DNA from: Ceratodon purpureus
Taxonomy: Eukaryota > Streptophyta > Bryopsida > Pseudoditrichales > Ditrichaceae
Assembly (NCBI GenBank): GCA_014871385.1
Contig: CM026421.1
Coordinates: 26,778,752 to 26,842,751 of the forward strand
Reading direction: 5' to 3'
DNA length: 64,000 nucleotides
The position numbers and the translations under genes are program-made. Shown piece after piece: positions 9,901-19,944 of this stretch (position 1 is its first letter; every line of letters begins with the position of its first letter). The notes beneath the pieces were generated by a model. That model was not told the DNA's origin, did no database searches, and was given only the letters and a program-made list of their open reading frames with translations.

Positions 9901-12013
9901 GGCTCCGAATGCGCCTTGGCGGAGGCACCTCCCCCCGGGTCAGGGGCCTCCCACTCTTCATCTGTGGCTGCAAGCATGAGCAGAAGGGCCGCGGCCATGG
10001 CCTCCGCATTGAGCCCCTGCATAGCACTGCTTGCCGCCCCCGCAATCACCCCCTCCTCCAGGGGGGGTGTCGGCTCCGAATGCGCCTTGGCGGAGGCACC
10101 TCCCCCCGGGTCAGGGGCCTCCCACTCTTCATCTGTGGCTGCAAGCATGAGCAGAAGGGCCGCGGCCATGGCCTCCGCATTGAGCCCCTGCATAGCACTG
10201 CTTGCCGCCCCCGCAATCACCCCCTCCTCCAGGGGGGGTGTCGGCTCCGAATGCGCCTTGGCGGAGGCACCTCCCCCCGGGTCAGGGGCCTCCCACTCTT
10301 CCTCTGTGGCTGCAAGCATGAGCACGAGGGCCGCGGCCATGGCCTCCGCATTGAGCCCCTGCATAGCACTGCTTGCCGCCCCCGCAATCACCCCCTCCTC
10401 CAGGGGGGGTGTCGGCTCCGAATGCGCCTTGGCGGAGGCACCTCCCCCCGGGTCAGGGGCCTCCCACTCTTCCTCTGTGGCTGCAAGCATGAGCACGAGG
10501 GCCGCGGCCATGGCCTCCGCATTGAGCCCCTGCATAGCACTGCTTGCCGCCCCCGCAATCACCCCCTCCTCTAGGGGGGGTGTCGGCTCCGAATGCGCCT
10601 TGGCGGAGGCACCTCCCCCCGGGTCAGGGGCCTCCCACTCTTCACCTGTGGCTGCAAGCATGAGCAGAAGGGCCGCGGCCATGGCCTCCGCATTGAGCCC
10701 CTGCATAGCACTGCTTGCCGCCCCCGCAATCACCCCCTCCTCTACCTCAATCTCGCCCTCTCTCAATGCTTTCAAAAGAGTCAGGCCCCAATTCGTCTCT
10801 CACTCATGACCCACAAACAGAACCCCAACAAATCTAAACACCCACAAATCATAAAAACCCAAAACCCGAACTTCGATCCTCACCTCCTCGGTGGCAGGGC
10901 CGCGGTCTGACCTGCCATCCTCACTCGCAGTGACCTCCTCCAGACGCTCCTCTCCATGCTCATCTCCTCGGTCCGCCATCTCCTTACCTGTGCCCTGCTC
11001 TACCGTGGCCGCGGGTGCTTCTTCCGATGGGGCTTGCAAAGAGGCCTTCCCTCTCCCACCTCGACCCTTACCCCTCCCTCGACCCCTCACCTCCGACTTT
11101 CGACCTCTCCCTCGGGCCGACCCCTCATCCATGTCCACTTCTGGACCTGGACTTCCCGCAATGTCAAGCGAATGATCATCCTCCCCACTAGTTTCAGTAG
11201 GACTTCCAGGGTGCCCTCGCCCCGCTCGTGTAGCAGCAAGTAGTTCCCCACCTTCGCCCGCCTCCATAATTTGGCGTCTCGCTCTCCTAGCGACTTTTCT
11301 CAAGGTCTCATGATCTGACTCCTCGCCCGTACCCACTTCTGGCGTCTTCTCCTCTTCAACGTCTTGCTCAATCCTAAACAAGTCGCCAATCTGCGCAAAT
11401 GTTTAGGACTATGATGAAATTTACTACTCCACTTTTATTTTGAACAACCGTTCAGATTCATGCAGCTTCACTATTCTAAACAGTAAAACAACGAACCCGC
11501 AGCAAAGACATTACTTCAAACGAACTATAATTTACATTTAATATCTTTTTATTGATGGATTCTGAAACTTACCACATCTATATTACCATGGTCGCCCGAC
11601 TGAGAATCCGTCCCTCCTGTCGAACACTCCTTGAATCCGAAAGAAGGTTGCGGTGTCTCCAAAGTCGGACTACAATTCAATCCTAGCTCTTCCGACATCT
11701 CCAGATGTTTCTCTCCGCTACTTATTACTTCATGCTCCTCATGCTCAACTGCGGTATCCTCTAAAACCTCATCTTCCGCCTCTACTATGGACTCTAGAAT
11801 GAGTTTACGGATGCTACAAAATTTAATTGCCACAGGCAGCCCAGCTCCTCGAACCTTCAGAGGTGCACTCAAGAGGTTGCCTTTCGACTTTGACTTCCTA
11901 CTTAATTCTCTCCTCTTCCTCGATCTCCTGTTAGTAAAATCTGTACCACCTGGTTTTCTTCTACGCCTAGGAGTGACAAAAGTGGAGGGAGCTGACCCTC
12001 CACTCTCCTTCAT
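1..12013 (-). CDS. Giant multi-exon gene: repeat array plus GNHR (ParB/Srx-like) domain, partial
   Basis: I do not recognise this as a named gene. Exons read on the minus strand from canonical splice sites with matching phases: 11573-12013 (ATG at 12013), 10884-11390, the repeat exon about 3720-10745, 3502-3561, an uncertain stretch 2912-3375, 2235-2824, 1945-2140, 1652-1849, 1352-1567, 1015-1256, 245-911 and 1-159, which runs off the window. The N-terminal exon is rich in Arg/Lys and could hold a nuclear signal. The second exon is acidic and RG-rich. Then come 41 repeats of 57 residues, CTD-like heptads, the GNHR domain, and a C-terminal part with a Pro/Ser-rich linker. An in-frame TAG at 3289-3291 and ambiguous splicing around 2.9-3.4 kb leave open that it is decaying, alternatively spliced, or really two genes. 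It lies head-to-head with the MULE-like transposase, about 0.8 kb apart. Confidence 0.5.
1015..2140 (-). other. Four small internal exons of the giant gene
   Basis: Exons 1015-1256, 1352-1567, 1652-1849 and 1945-2140 each have GT donors and pyrimidine-rich AG acceptors. Their phases chain correctly: 2140 completes a Trp codon split with 2235; 1849, 1567 and 1256 all start in phase 0; 1015 leaves phase 2 into 911. Introns are about 85-105 bp. The encoded segment is mixed charged and aromatic (for example RWLRWWNSS and KWKSFPGLLRP) and reads as a globular alpha/beta domain. I see no family motif. The consistent phases are the main evidence that this is a real gene and not chance ORFs. Confidence 0.55.
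2235..2824 (-). other. Exon with GNHR motif, ParB/sulfiredoxin-like
   Basis: This exon encodes about 197 residues. After a polar start there is RVRPVGEMG followed by a helix (VQHLEREF), then a strand (RVMYISMYN), a Glu-rich helix region, and FYVWEGNHRLAAWFRHI at about 2355-2395, with GNHR at 2369-2380. In ParB/Srx-fold proteins a substrate Asp/Arg-Pro segment precedes a G-x-H-R nucleotide-binding loop and a following helix, which is the order seen here. The C-terminal part has another strand pair (WHISVHCIVLD) and ends at donor AACTG|GTAAGC. The fold assignment is inference from motif order; a structural model would settle it. Confidence 0.45.
2912..3375 (-). other. CTD-like heptad segment with in-frame TAG and ambiguous splicing
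   Basis: From acceptor TTTCTCTAG at 3376 the frame reads a Ser/Pro/Asp-rich stretch of 28 codons, then TAG at 3289-3291, then continues in the same frame through three heptads of form YxPTSPx at about 3155-3220. A donor lies at AGA|GTGAGG (about 3106) and an acceptor CCCTGTCCAG near 3057. A rival reading splices from GTTATG at 3290 to that acceptor and skips the heptads, keeping a different frame open to about 2912. Which is used cannot be decided here. The heptads resemble the Pol II C-terminal repeat YSPTSPS but there are only three. Confidence 0.35.
3502..3561 (-). other. Sixty-base exon of the giant gene
   Basis: The sequence is bounded by acceptor CCTTTGTATTGTAG and donor GAG|GTAAGT, both strong. 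It encodes 20 residues (acidic and Thr/Pro-rich) in phase 0 on both sides. It joins in frame to the next exon, which begins at 3375. Confidence 0.55.
3720..10745 (-). repeat. 171-bp coding minisatellite, 41 copies
   Basis: A GC-rich direct tandem array has a 171-bp unit (57 codons). The landmark cccccgcaat occurs at 3881 and again at 10721, exactly 40 x 171 bases later, so 41 copies carry no net insertion or deletion. On the minus strand each unit encodes an Ala-rich helix (GVIAGAASSAMQGLNAEA and following), then EEEWEAPDPGGG, then SEPTPPLEE. Variants are few: Ala-Met-Ala against Ala-Asn-Ala (gccatggcc or gcattggcc on +), cacgag, cactag or cagaag next to it, and Glu/Asp before EEW. The unit being a multiple of three keeps both strands free of stops over 7 kb. 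The minus frame is favoured because the flanking exons lie on that strand. Confidence 0.9.
10884..12013 (-). other. N-terminal exons of the giant gene
   Basis: Exon 11573-12013 starts at ATG 12013 (an in-frame TAG lies about 45 bases further upstream). It carries basic clusters RRRRKPGG and RRSRKRRELSRKSKSK, then an acidic stretch, and ends at donor GTG|GTAAGT. Exon 10884-11390 begins after acceptor TTGCGCAG and ends at donor GAG|GTGAGG; both junctions are phase 0. The second exon is Glu-rich, then RGRGRKSEVRGRGRGKGRGG. This composition suits a nuclear or nucleic-acid-associated protein, but no domain is recognised. The intron 10746-10883 leads into the repeat exon; its acceptor is uncertain (AGAG|GGCGAG or TTGAG|GTAGAG). 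Confidence 0.55.
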
Positions 12014-12366
12014 ATGTCTAACTAACGAGAGAAGTCTCCTCACAATATAGCTCTCCTCCTAACTTCCCTCTAACTTATGTATCCCAAACCTGCAACCCCC
12101 CTGACTCAGCCCTAAATACTTTCCATATTCTAAACCTACTTGAATTAATGAAAACTAAAAACAAATTGCAACTTGAATTAAAGCTGATGAGATCAATCTA
12201 TATTTGAAGAGAATAAACCAAGCCCACATAATATTAAAAGATTTGAATTAAGCACAGGAATACTTGTATTAAATATGGATGCAAGTGACGGCTCACTCTA
12301 ATCTCACTCACAGTCTATCTGTCCAGCACTTTATTATGAATATTGAGGAACTCTAACACTAAAAAA

Positions 12367-12457
12367 AATATAGAATTTGAATAAATCATATGCTTGCATT
12401 AGTCCTATAAAGATAAAACTAATGCATGAATTTGATTTATTCAAATTCTATATATTT
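12367..12457. repeat. Imperfect hairpin, arms of about 37-40 bp
   Basis: The left arm 12367-12403 and right arm 12418-12457 are near-perfect reverse complements (core tatagaatttgaataaatca) around a 14-base loop. It sits between two divergent genes. It could be a small foldback MITE or an inverted duplication. No target duplication was identified. Confidence 0.75.
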
Positions 12458-12810
12458 ATTGTTTTAAATGCAGAAAGAGTAGACGGCTCTTTTTAATCCA
12501 ATCACACCCCATAAAATATAGAATCTGCTCCACCATTCAAATACGCGAAGCAATATTCTAAAAATCTTCCTACATATTTATGGGCCTGCAAAAAGCAACA
12601 TTATAATTAGTTAGCGCCGTCTCTCTTTAATCATTCATTCGTTACGTAGCAGAATGAATCATTACCTAGTCGTCCACATGGACATTCCAATTTGAATAAA
12701 ATGATCAACAGCGATGCATCATTCCTCTCACTTCGCTCTCGCGATACTGCTTTGCTACTACACTCACTCTTCTTCCTTCTTCCTCTCGTACATTTGTGTT
12801 GCCTGCGAAT

Positions 12811-15800
12811 ATGGGGATGGTCTGTCTGTACGCCCAAGGCATGGGCATCCCTCTTAGGTTTCGCGTAGATGACGATGGTCTAGCTACGGTGTCCTCTCTT
12901 CGCCTCAGTCTCAGATTCCATTTTCGTGAGGATTCCATCAGTATAGAGGAGGAGATCTTTGATGACGTTACTGCCGAGGTTACCCACACTCTCGGGCAAC
13001 CTTCAGTGAGAGATGAGAACAACATGTTGCAGTGGAGACTCCTCCCTGGATCCTATAGAGTCTATGGTCTTACTGATTCTCTTATGGCTGCATCCACTGA
13101 GATCCTCACCCCTCGTCGCTCTTCTACTTGCACAATTCAGACTCCCTTACCTCGTGATGTCAAAGTCAAAGTCGAGCCTGGTACCGAGACTTCAGATGTA
13201 GAGAAACCTCCTCCGACCGTCATATCTCTCTCTTCTGATGACGAAGTCAGTCCCGTCAAGTTGGTGCCCAAGGTCCACGCTGATGCTCCTCCTTCCAATG
13301 TCTCACCTCCATTGTCCCAGGTCACAGTTAGCATTGTTCCGCTCCTTAAAGAGATTGCTAAGACGCGTGGGTCCAAAAACATTTTGAAGAAGATAGACTA
13401 TTCCACTATTAGACACGAGAGAGTAGAGTACTTGCCTGCGAAGTTTGATGGTCCGGTTCTTTTTGAGTTGCCCCCAGCTGCTGCAGGATCCTCTAAGCTC
13501 GCCGCCAAGTCTATGCAGGGAATGGATAAACGATACGACGGACACTTGTGGACCAAGACCATCACAACAAACATAAAAAACGACTTCGGACTCTCTTTCC
13601 GAAGTTCCACCTGCGTCGGATGGTTGCGTTGCACGAACGTGGAGTGTGACTTCCTCAAGCGTGTTCCCAAGATCTTCGAGGTTAACGAGACTGAGTTTGA
13701 AGGCTGTACCCTGCAAGCTTTTGTCATGGACCAGCCTCCTCCATCTGACTCCACGCTAGTGTGCAAGGTATGTAAAGAACCTCCATCATGTGTAGCTACA
13801 TGCGAGGCTAAGATTTATTACGTTGTGGGCAAACCGAATCAGACTAGAGCGTGTATTCACATAGGAACACATCATCATCCAGTGAAAGTAGGAGACTACA
13901 GAGACTCTAAAGCAGAGATTAGTAGCTTAATAGAAGAGCAGGTCGAGATGAACAACAAAGCAACAAAGAGCGCCGTTGTCCTGGAGGCGAGCAAACTCCT
14001 CATCGGGAGCTACCTCCTACAGCCCGAGGATGCACCACCGAGGAAGCTGACGATGGAGGAGCTGGTTCCTGTTCTGGATCGATGCAAAGACATGGCGTCA
14101 CCAAACATCCGCAACAAAGTCGCCACCTTCAAAAAATTCAACAGGTACGGAATCATGGACGGTATCACCAAGCTCCGTGGTAACAGTCTCTGGGCGTATG
14201 TCCAGGAGTATAGGTTTCCTGGTCAGGGAGCTATGCGTGACAAAGTCTTCGTCTTCAAGATGTCGGAGGTCGGGCCGGGAAGTGGTGTCGACTTGGTCAG
14301 CCGTATGCAAGCTGGTGGCGACTTGGAGAACGCATGGATCATGTTCGACCATGTCAAACGCGTCAAAGACTGGTCGACGATGGCGTGCCATGTGTACGAC
14401 GCCACCTACTGCCGCGTGATGACAATCGCCACTTGCGACATGCAGTCCGAGGACACGGACGCCCAGCTCGTCTTCTGGAAAAACCTGAACCTGGTCATGG
14501 AGATCAATGGCGTTGCAGCGCCGAACTTCAAGGGGTTCATGGCGGCTAACGCACAGGCCAATTGGAATGCAGTGCGAATCCTTTACGGCAATGGCAACAA
14601 AGAGGACCCAATGGAGGACCGGGAGAGGTCGTGCTTGTTCCACTGGACTCAGAACATGGTGGCGTATACGCAGAAGCACTTCCCCGAAGAACTTTGGGAA
14701 CAGCACAAGAAGATGTGCACTCAGTACAAGAATGCGACCAGCATGGCAGAGGCGGAAACTCTGTACCACGCGTTGCGAGCATGGTGGGCCTCCACCGGGG
14801 TCGTTGGCGAGAGCGGGCTCATCAAACTCGATCAGTGGCTGTCATTCTGGCACCACCGCTTCCGCCAGTGGGGGGGATTCATGACCGAGGTATTATCTCT
14901 GCACTCTGTTTTCATGTTTTTGATACTGGTTTCCTAGCCCTAACCTAGAAACCTGTAATCCGTGAATCTAACGGCACCTACTGTCAAATCTGCAGAAATT
15001 CACGAAAGAAGAACTCACAGAGATGCCCACCTGTAACCTCGCCGAAACAGTTCACAACAAGTGGCTCCAAGCTTCAGGAAACAATGGGAACGACCTGTAC
15101 GTTGCTACCGTGGACGATTTCGTTCGGGCTTTTCTACAGGTTGTCAACTACTACCAGTTCCTCAAAGGTGACGTCGGCGGAACAGGACCATCCAAGAAGG
15201 AACTCAGGCTCCGGATGGCTGAACGCAACGCGAAGAAATGGGGAAATCCTACAGTGCTCGACAAGCCCATGCTCGATATGCCAGGCGCGGATGAGTTCTG
15301 CACTCGTCAGCCTATCATGCCTGGAGCGGAAGTCTTCGGTTCACAGAAGCGAAAAGCCGACGTCCTTATCGGAGCTGACGAGGAGTCTCATCGCCCGGAC
15401 AAGACAAACTTCTCACGCCCAAGAGGCCCAAGACGTGCTGTCAGGGCTCGCCCTATGCAGATGCCCGTCATTGAGGAAGACGACTCCGAACACGACACCG
15501 AGGTACAATGTACGCAACCTCCTGCCCGGGAAGTTCATTCCCCTTTACCTTCACCTGTGAACAAGGGCGGCATTCGCCATGTCAACGCGGTTGAAGAAAC
15601 CAAGGTGGACGTAAAGGAGTGGCACATTTCCAGACTTCACAAACTTTTTGCAAAGGGCTGCTGGGCCCAAAGAGCTGAAACGAAGAAGAAGTGCACTGAG
15701 AGAATTGTCAGGGGGCCCCATTGCACAGCTGCACCGACCTACACTGGGCTCTGGACTAACTATCGCAGGAACACTGTTGAGAAGACAGAGTTCTTCTTCT

Positions 15801-16489
15801 GCTCCGACGATATTGAGCGCTGCGTGAAAGGCTCTAAGCGCAAGTGGGTAGCGCACTACTCAAAGGACCAGGAATTCCCCTCCATTCAAGAGGTCTGGCC
15901 AGTGAAACTAGGTACTAATCTAAAACTGACTGAGATTCTTGCCCTCGAAGCAGCAGGCTTTCAACTTCCGCCTAAAAAGCCGGTCTCCCCAAGACGCCTC
16001 TTCTCCTCTGCCCCGCCCCCTGCGAATCTCAACTCGGTGCCAGTCCCTGCAGACGCTGACCGCTACCCAGGCAAGAGAGACGGCAAGATGGTGAAGCGCA
16101 CTGCCACTCGTCCCAATCCGGCGCAGCGACTATCCATGGGCTCCTCCGAGTCTCTCAAAGCGCGCCTCCGTTCCGTGACCATGATACCTGAGCCGGGCCA
16201 CGGTTGCATCATTGGGCTGGATTCGGGCGTCGCTCCTCACATCACACGTTACCAGATTACCATCAGTTCTTACCCTGGTTGCACTTGCCCAGCATTCAAG
16301 AAGACAATGACTACGTTCAAAGGCAGGACTCAGTTCACGTATTGTAAGCACCTTTACTACATACTCTTGAAGGTCTGCAACCGTGATCCCGAAGCCGAGC
16401 TTTTCATCCATGCGCCTACCTTTAGCTTCAACGAGGTCAAGCTTCTCCTAGAGAGTGGAATCTTGCGTCACCCCTTGGCGAAGAAGTAG
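12811..16489 (+). CDS. MULE-like transposase with SWIM zinc finger, two exons
   Basis: Exons 12811-14889 and 14996-16489 join in phase 0 across a 106-bp intron (GAG|GTATTA ... TGCAG|AAATTC), giving about 1190 aa. The start is ATG 12811; another ATG lies two codons downstream. The N-terminal third has a SUMO-interaction-like motif VISLSSDDE (about residues 137-145) and a VKVEP sumoylation-like site. A Cys-rich segment (CVGWLRCTNVECDF and VCKVCKEPPSC) may be a DNA-binding zinc domain. The MULE-type DDE region includes VYDATYC (about 526-532), FMAANAQANWNAVR (about 576) and CLFHWTQNM. A SWIM finger follows near the C terminus: GCTCPAF ... YCKHLYY. In related plant proteins the second acidic residue lies where this one reads M-A-A-N, so activity is doubtful. 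It is GC-richer than its flanks. Confidence 0.8.
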
Positions 16490-16743
16490 GTAGCCCTCCT
16501 ACTTTAGAACTGCCATTTCCACGATGGCCATTTGTCACGTAGTGAATGATTTTAGTAATATACCATGTACTAAGTCAGCTATTCAGAAGCTGTATTGACT
16601 TTTTCATTATATTAAAGGCTTTGTCGTTCACATTGATTGCATTCTATTTCAATACATTCTATCTTGAAGAAGTGCACTATATACCTCGTATCCTCTGACA
16701 TGTACCCTTTATTACAGCAAACATATACTTGTTATTAGATGTC

Positions 16744-17196
16744 CTAATCTTCGAACCTAACACGTTTAGGGTTGCCCACTACACTATCAGCAGGGCTCCG
16801 AACCTCTGACTGTACTACAGGACAAACTACATTCGCATTCACTTTCGTTCCCACACTTGGAGCGTGTCCTTGGTATGATCGTTTCAGCAATGGCCCACCT
16901 CCCCGCCTCCGATTCACTGATTCCCTAGAATAGGTTCCCCTTGGGATCTTTCCAACCCTGGAGTATGCATGAGTTTGCAAAGGCACATCTGCGTCCTCCT
17001 CCAGCACTATGATTTCATCCGAATTTTCTGAACGTGGAGGGTCGGCTCTTACATCCGATTGGACGTCAACATCCGTTGTCGAAGGACGCCCTTGGCTGTT
17101 GGCCATCACCTCTTCTTCGTCCTCCACCTCAACATATGGTTGAAATGGACAAACATCGTCAGCAAGTGAAACAACAATATCTCTGACGTCTTCCAT
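16744..17196 (-). CDS. Hypothetical 150-aa acidic protein, convergent to the transposase
   Basis: The single open frame begins with ATG 17196 and ends TAA at 16744. I do not recognise the product. The N-terminal half is acidic (VEVEDEEEVM) and contains SDEIIVLEEDADV, which has the form of a SUMO-interaction motif. The C-terminal half is basic, with NRRRGGGPLLKR and NPKRVRFED. No zinc ligands or catalytic pattern are seen. It lies 255 bp past the transposase stop on the other strand, so it could be a second ORF of the same mobile element or a host gene. It may also lack further exons. Confidence 0.45.
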   Translation of the reverse strand: MEDVRDIVVSLADDVCPFQPYVEVEDEEEVMANSQGRPSTTDVDVQSDVRADPPRSENSDEIIVLEEDADVPLQTHAYSRVGKIPRGTYSRESVNRRRGGGPLLKRSYQGHAPSVGTKVNANVVCPVVQSEVRSPADSVVGNPKRVRFED

Positions 17197-17399
17197 AGCT
17201 GCTGTCCCGCAGTACGGAAAAGAGCTTCACAAAACACCAACAGAAAAGAGGAAGAGACATTCCATAATCCTAACTTAAATATCCGTGAAGGAGATGCTTG
17301 GCGCCCTTGAAAATCGGCTATTCATTCATTTGAAAGTTGCATCTTCCTCAACTGAATGGAAAAGGATGAGGGTTGAGCAGAAGTCATTTAGCTTTTAAA

Positions 17400-17800
17400 A
17401 TTAAAAAATAATAAAAAAAATTAAAAATAAGTTATAAAAGCAAAAAGGAAAAAAAGCAAAAATAAATATTAAGGTTGAAAATAATATGAAGGCGACTAAG
17501 AAAATGAAAGATAAAATAAAATGAAAGACAAAATAAAATGAATGACAAAATAAAATGAATGAGAAAATAAAATGAATGAGAAAATAAAATGAAAGAGAAA
17601 ATAAAATGAAAAGGAAAATAAAATGAAAGAGAAATTATAATGAAGGAGACAAGAAAATGAAAGAGAGAATAAAATGAAAGAGAAAATAAAATGAAAGAGA
17701 AAAAAAAATGAAAGAGCGAATAAAATGAAAGAGAAAATATAAGGAACTAGAAAATAGAATGAAAGAAAAAAGAAAATGAAAGAGAGAAATAAACCATGTA
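17400..17800. repeat. A/G-rich degenerate minisatellite (gaaaataaaatgaaaga)
   Basis: Many imperfect copies of a roughly 17-base unit such as agaaaataaaatgaaag run from about 17,490 to 17,790, with a poly-A-rich lead-in. The minus-strand Phe/Ser/Leu-rich open frame over it is a by-product of composition. Confidence 0.85.
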
Positions 17801-18186
17801 GACCATGACGGATGATTTCTAACAATGTTAAGAAATTGTTACGATATTAAATGTTACTTTATCCCTCTTAAGAGCTTTAATACCAATACATTTTATGCGG
17901 TAATTTGCATATAAATTTGAGGAGATAAAGGGAATTAATGTATGCCTAAACTAGTTAGAAGGAGCTGGAGCATAGTAATTGGTGCACGTTAAAAAATTAA
18001 TCATCAAAAAAAAGAGAAAACGAACTACAAATTCAATGAAAACACTGTAATAATTCCACGGTTATAGGGTCAATAAAAGTACTAAAATTAGTATTTTTCC
18101 AAAAATATACTTAGAATATTCGAATCTTCTAATTTTATATTTTATTTTTAGTAAAAAAAGTGCTATTTTTAGGTTCTGTCCCCCAC

Positions 18187-18250
18187 TCTGTGCTCTCCGC
18201 TCTCCAAATCTGCGCTCACCGCTCTCCGCTCTACGCTCTCCGCTCACGTA
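18187..18250. repeat. CTCTCCG short repeat
   Basis: About eight imperfect copies of gctctccgctc-like words lie in 64 bases. The flanks 17.8-18.7 kb are AT-rich and hold no gene I can support. Confidence 0.6.
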
Positions 18251-18920
18251 CAAGCTACGTCCCGCTGAAGCATCAACCCGGACAGTAGGTTAGTTTGATC
18301 ACCTGGCAATAAAATCTCAAAAACATAAATGAATTTCGACTCGCTCTCTAACAATGCCTAAGTGATTTGAAATCAGCAAGTGTTGGTGGGGGAGACTCAC
18401 CCGAAGAAGTGTCGGCCGTTGGAGGTAGGGAAAGAACGACGCTCCTTCTCTGCAGCACCCTAAACCTTTGAATACCGCATGCAGGGTGTGGGGGGGTTGA
18501 TTAGTAATGCGTTCAATCAGCAAGACTCAAGTGGAAAATAAACTCACGGACTCTATTTCTAACAGTGCCTATGTGAGCATGTGACCACGAGGATGGAGAT
18601 TTGCTTGCTCACCTCGAGCCGTAGCAGCGAGTACAAGTACAGGCTCAACCCAGTTGCCGCTCCTTCTGGGGCACACCCCAATAGTTAGCAGAGTATGTGT
18701 GAATTTTTTTTAAAAACGAAAATGAACCTAAGGGCCACCGAAAGAGGTGTTCCCATGCCTTAAGATCTAAGACAACGTGTCTCAATATGTGACAACAGGC
18801 ACCGAAGGTGGCGCTCAGATCGACTTACCATGTTCTGACGAGGCTGAAAAAGGCTTAGTGGAGGAGCAGCAGGTCTCCCCAAATCAGGGAGCAACCATGG
18901 CACTCACCTGCATGCCACCA

Positions 18921-19944
18921 GACGTCATTACTTTGTGGATGTCCCAGATGCACATGAGAGCAACTACGAGGTATCAGAGCAGCATATGAGCATGGATCCA
19001 AGTTTTAGGGCGGAAGTAGAGAGGAATAACGAGAATGACATCTCTCAATTCCTCTGCTTGCCAGAACTAATTCCAGCAAAGAAGAGGAGAAGGCACCAGC
19101 CACTTCTAGACTACACCCACAACAGAATCTTGACATCTGAAGACTACATGCAAGGACTAGAAGACCTCTTGGCTACAAAAGAAGCAAACGCAGCAGCAAC
19201 AAAGAAGAAAAAAGAGGAAAAAAAAGCCACAAAGGAGCAACGAAAGCTTGCAAAAGAGCAAAATCAAAGAGAAAAAGACATGCGAGCAGCTGAAAGGGAG
19301 AGAAAACGACAAGAAAAAACAGCACAACAAGCTGCGAGGCGGGCACCTGGTAGAGGAGGACGTAGGGGCGGAGGGGCGGCGAGGAGCTCCGGCTCTAGAG
19401 ATGCTGCAACTGCAGTCAAAGGGGGCGTTGTCGCTGGAGGAGGGACGGAGCAATCTGAAGCTCACAGGCAGCATCCCGAAGGCCCAGCAGACTTTGGCCA
19501 CTCCGTTCTACGGCACGCTTCGTGGCAGTTGCAAACAGCAGCAGACACCGCCGAGAGGGCTCCCATGTCGGCCTTCGTAGCCCTACGCAGTATTCCTCGA
19601 AGCTCGGCCGCAGATGCACCTTCTCACATCTAGGTGAAGCCGTTGTTGCTAGCCCGCATCCCATACCCCGTACGCCTCTAGTACACACCGTTCCCCGTCG
19701 GTGGATGTCCTCCGCAGCTCCCTTGTCGTCACCTCTCCCTCCTCCACTCGCAGCCCAAGAGGCAAGCCTCGCAAACCTATCGTACCTTCAAGTTATCCAG
19801 GGCCTTCACCAAAATTATTACAACCCCCACGCAGGAACCCATTTCCAGCCTCATCCCCACGCATATGGTAACACACTACCGCTTCCTATGCAGCCAGGAG
19901 AGGAGCAAAGTACCGGGATGGAGAGAGACACAGATCTATGGTGA
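18921..19944 (+). pseudogene. Degraded pogo/DDE_1-type transposase tail (tentative)
   Basis: An open frame from about 18,921 to 19,633 starts after a possible acceptor (ccaccag) and has no good ATG at its start. It reads PELIPAKKRRRHQPLLDYT, then ILTSEDYMQGLEDLLATKEA, then a long charged coiled coil (KKKKEEKKATKEQRKLAKEQ). That order resembles the region after the DDE domain in pogo/Tigger-like transposases. After about 19,480 the frame shifts; a second frame (19,522-19,944) continues with a His/Pro/Tyr-rich tail (YYNPHAGTHFQPHPHAYGN). No DDE catalytic core lies upstream, so this is at best a remnant or a host gene derived from one. Identification rests on memory of family style. Confidence 0.4.

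Noticed and set aside
4266..10574. Many 82-335 codon plus frames of Arg/Cys-rich repeats
   Set aside because: They are third-frame readings of the same 171-bp unit, ended wherever the cactag variant occurs.
3720..10745. CRISPR-like array
   Set aside because: Units are contiguous and nearly identical with no unique spacers, in a eukaryotic coding context.
3673..10809. Plus-strand 2378-codon open frame across the minisatellite
   Set aside because: It is a shadow of the stop-free repeat; flanking exons with matching splice phases are on the minus strand.
17496..17825. 109-codon Phe/Ser-rich minus ORF
   Set aside because: Product of the A/G-rich low-complexity repeat.
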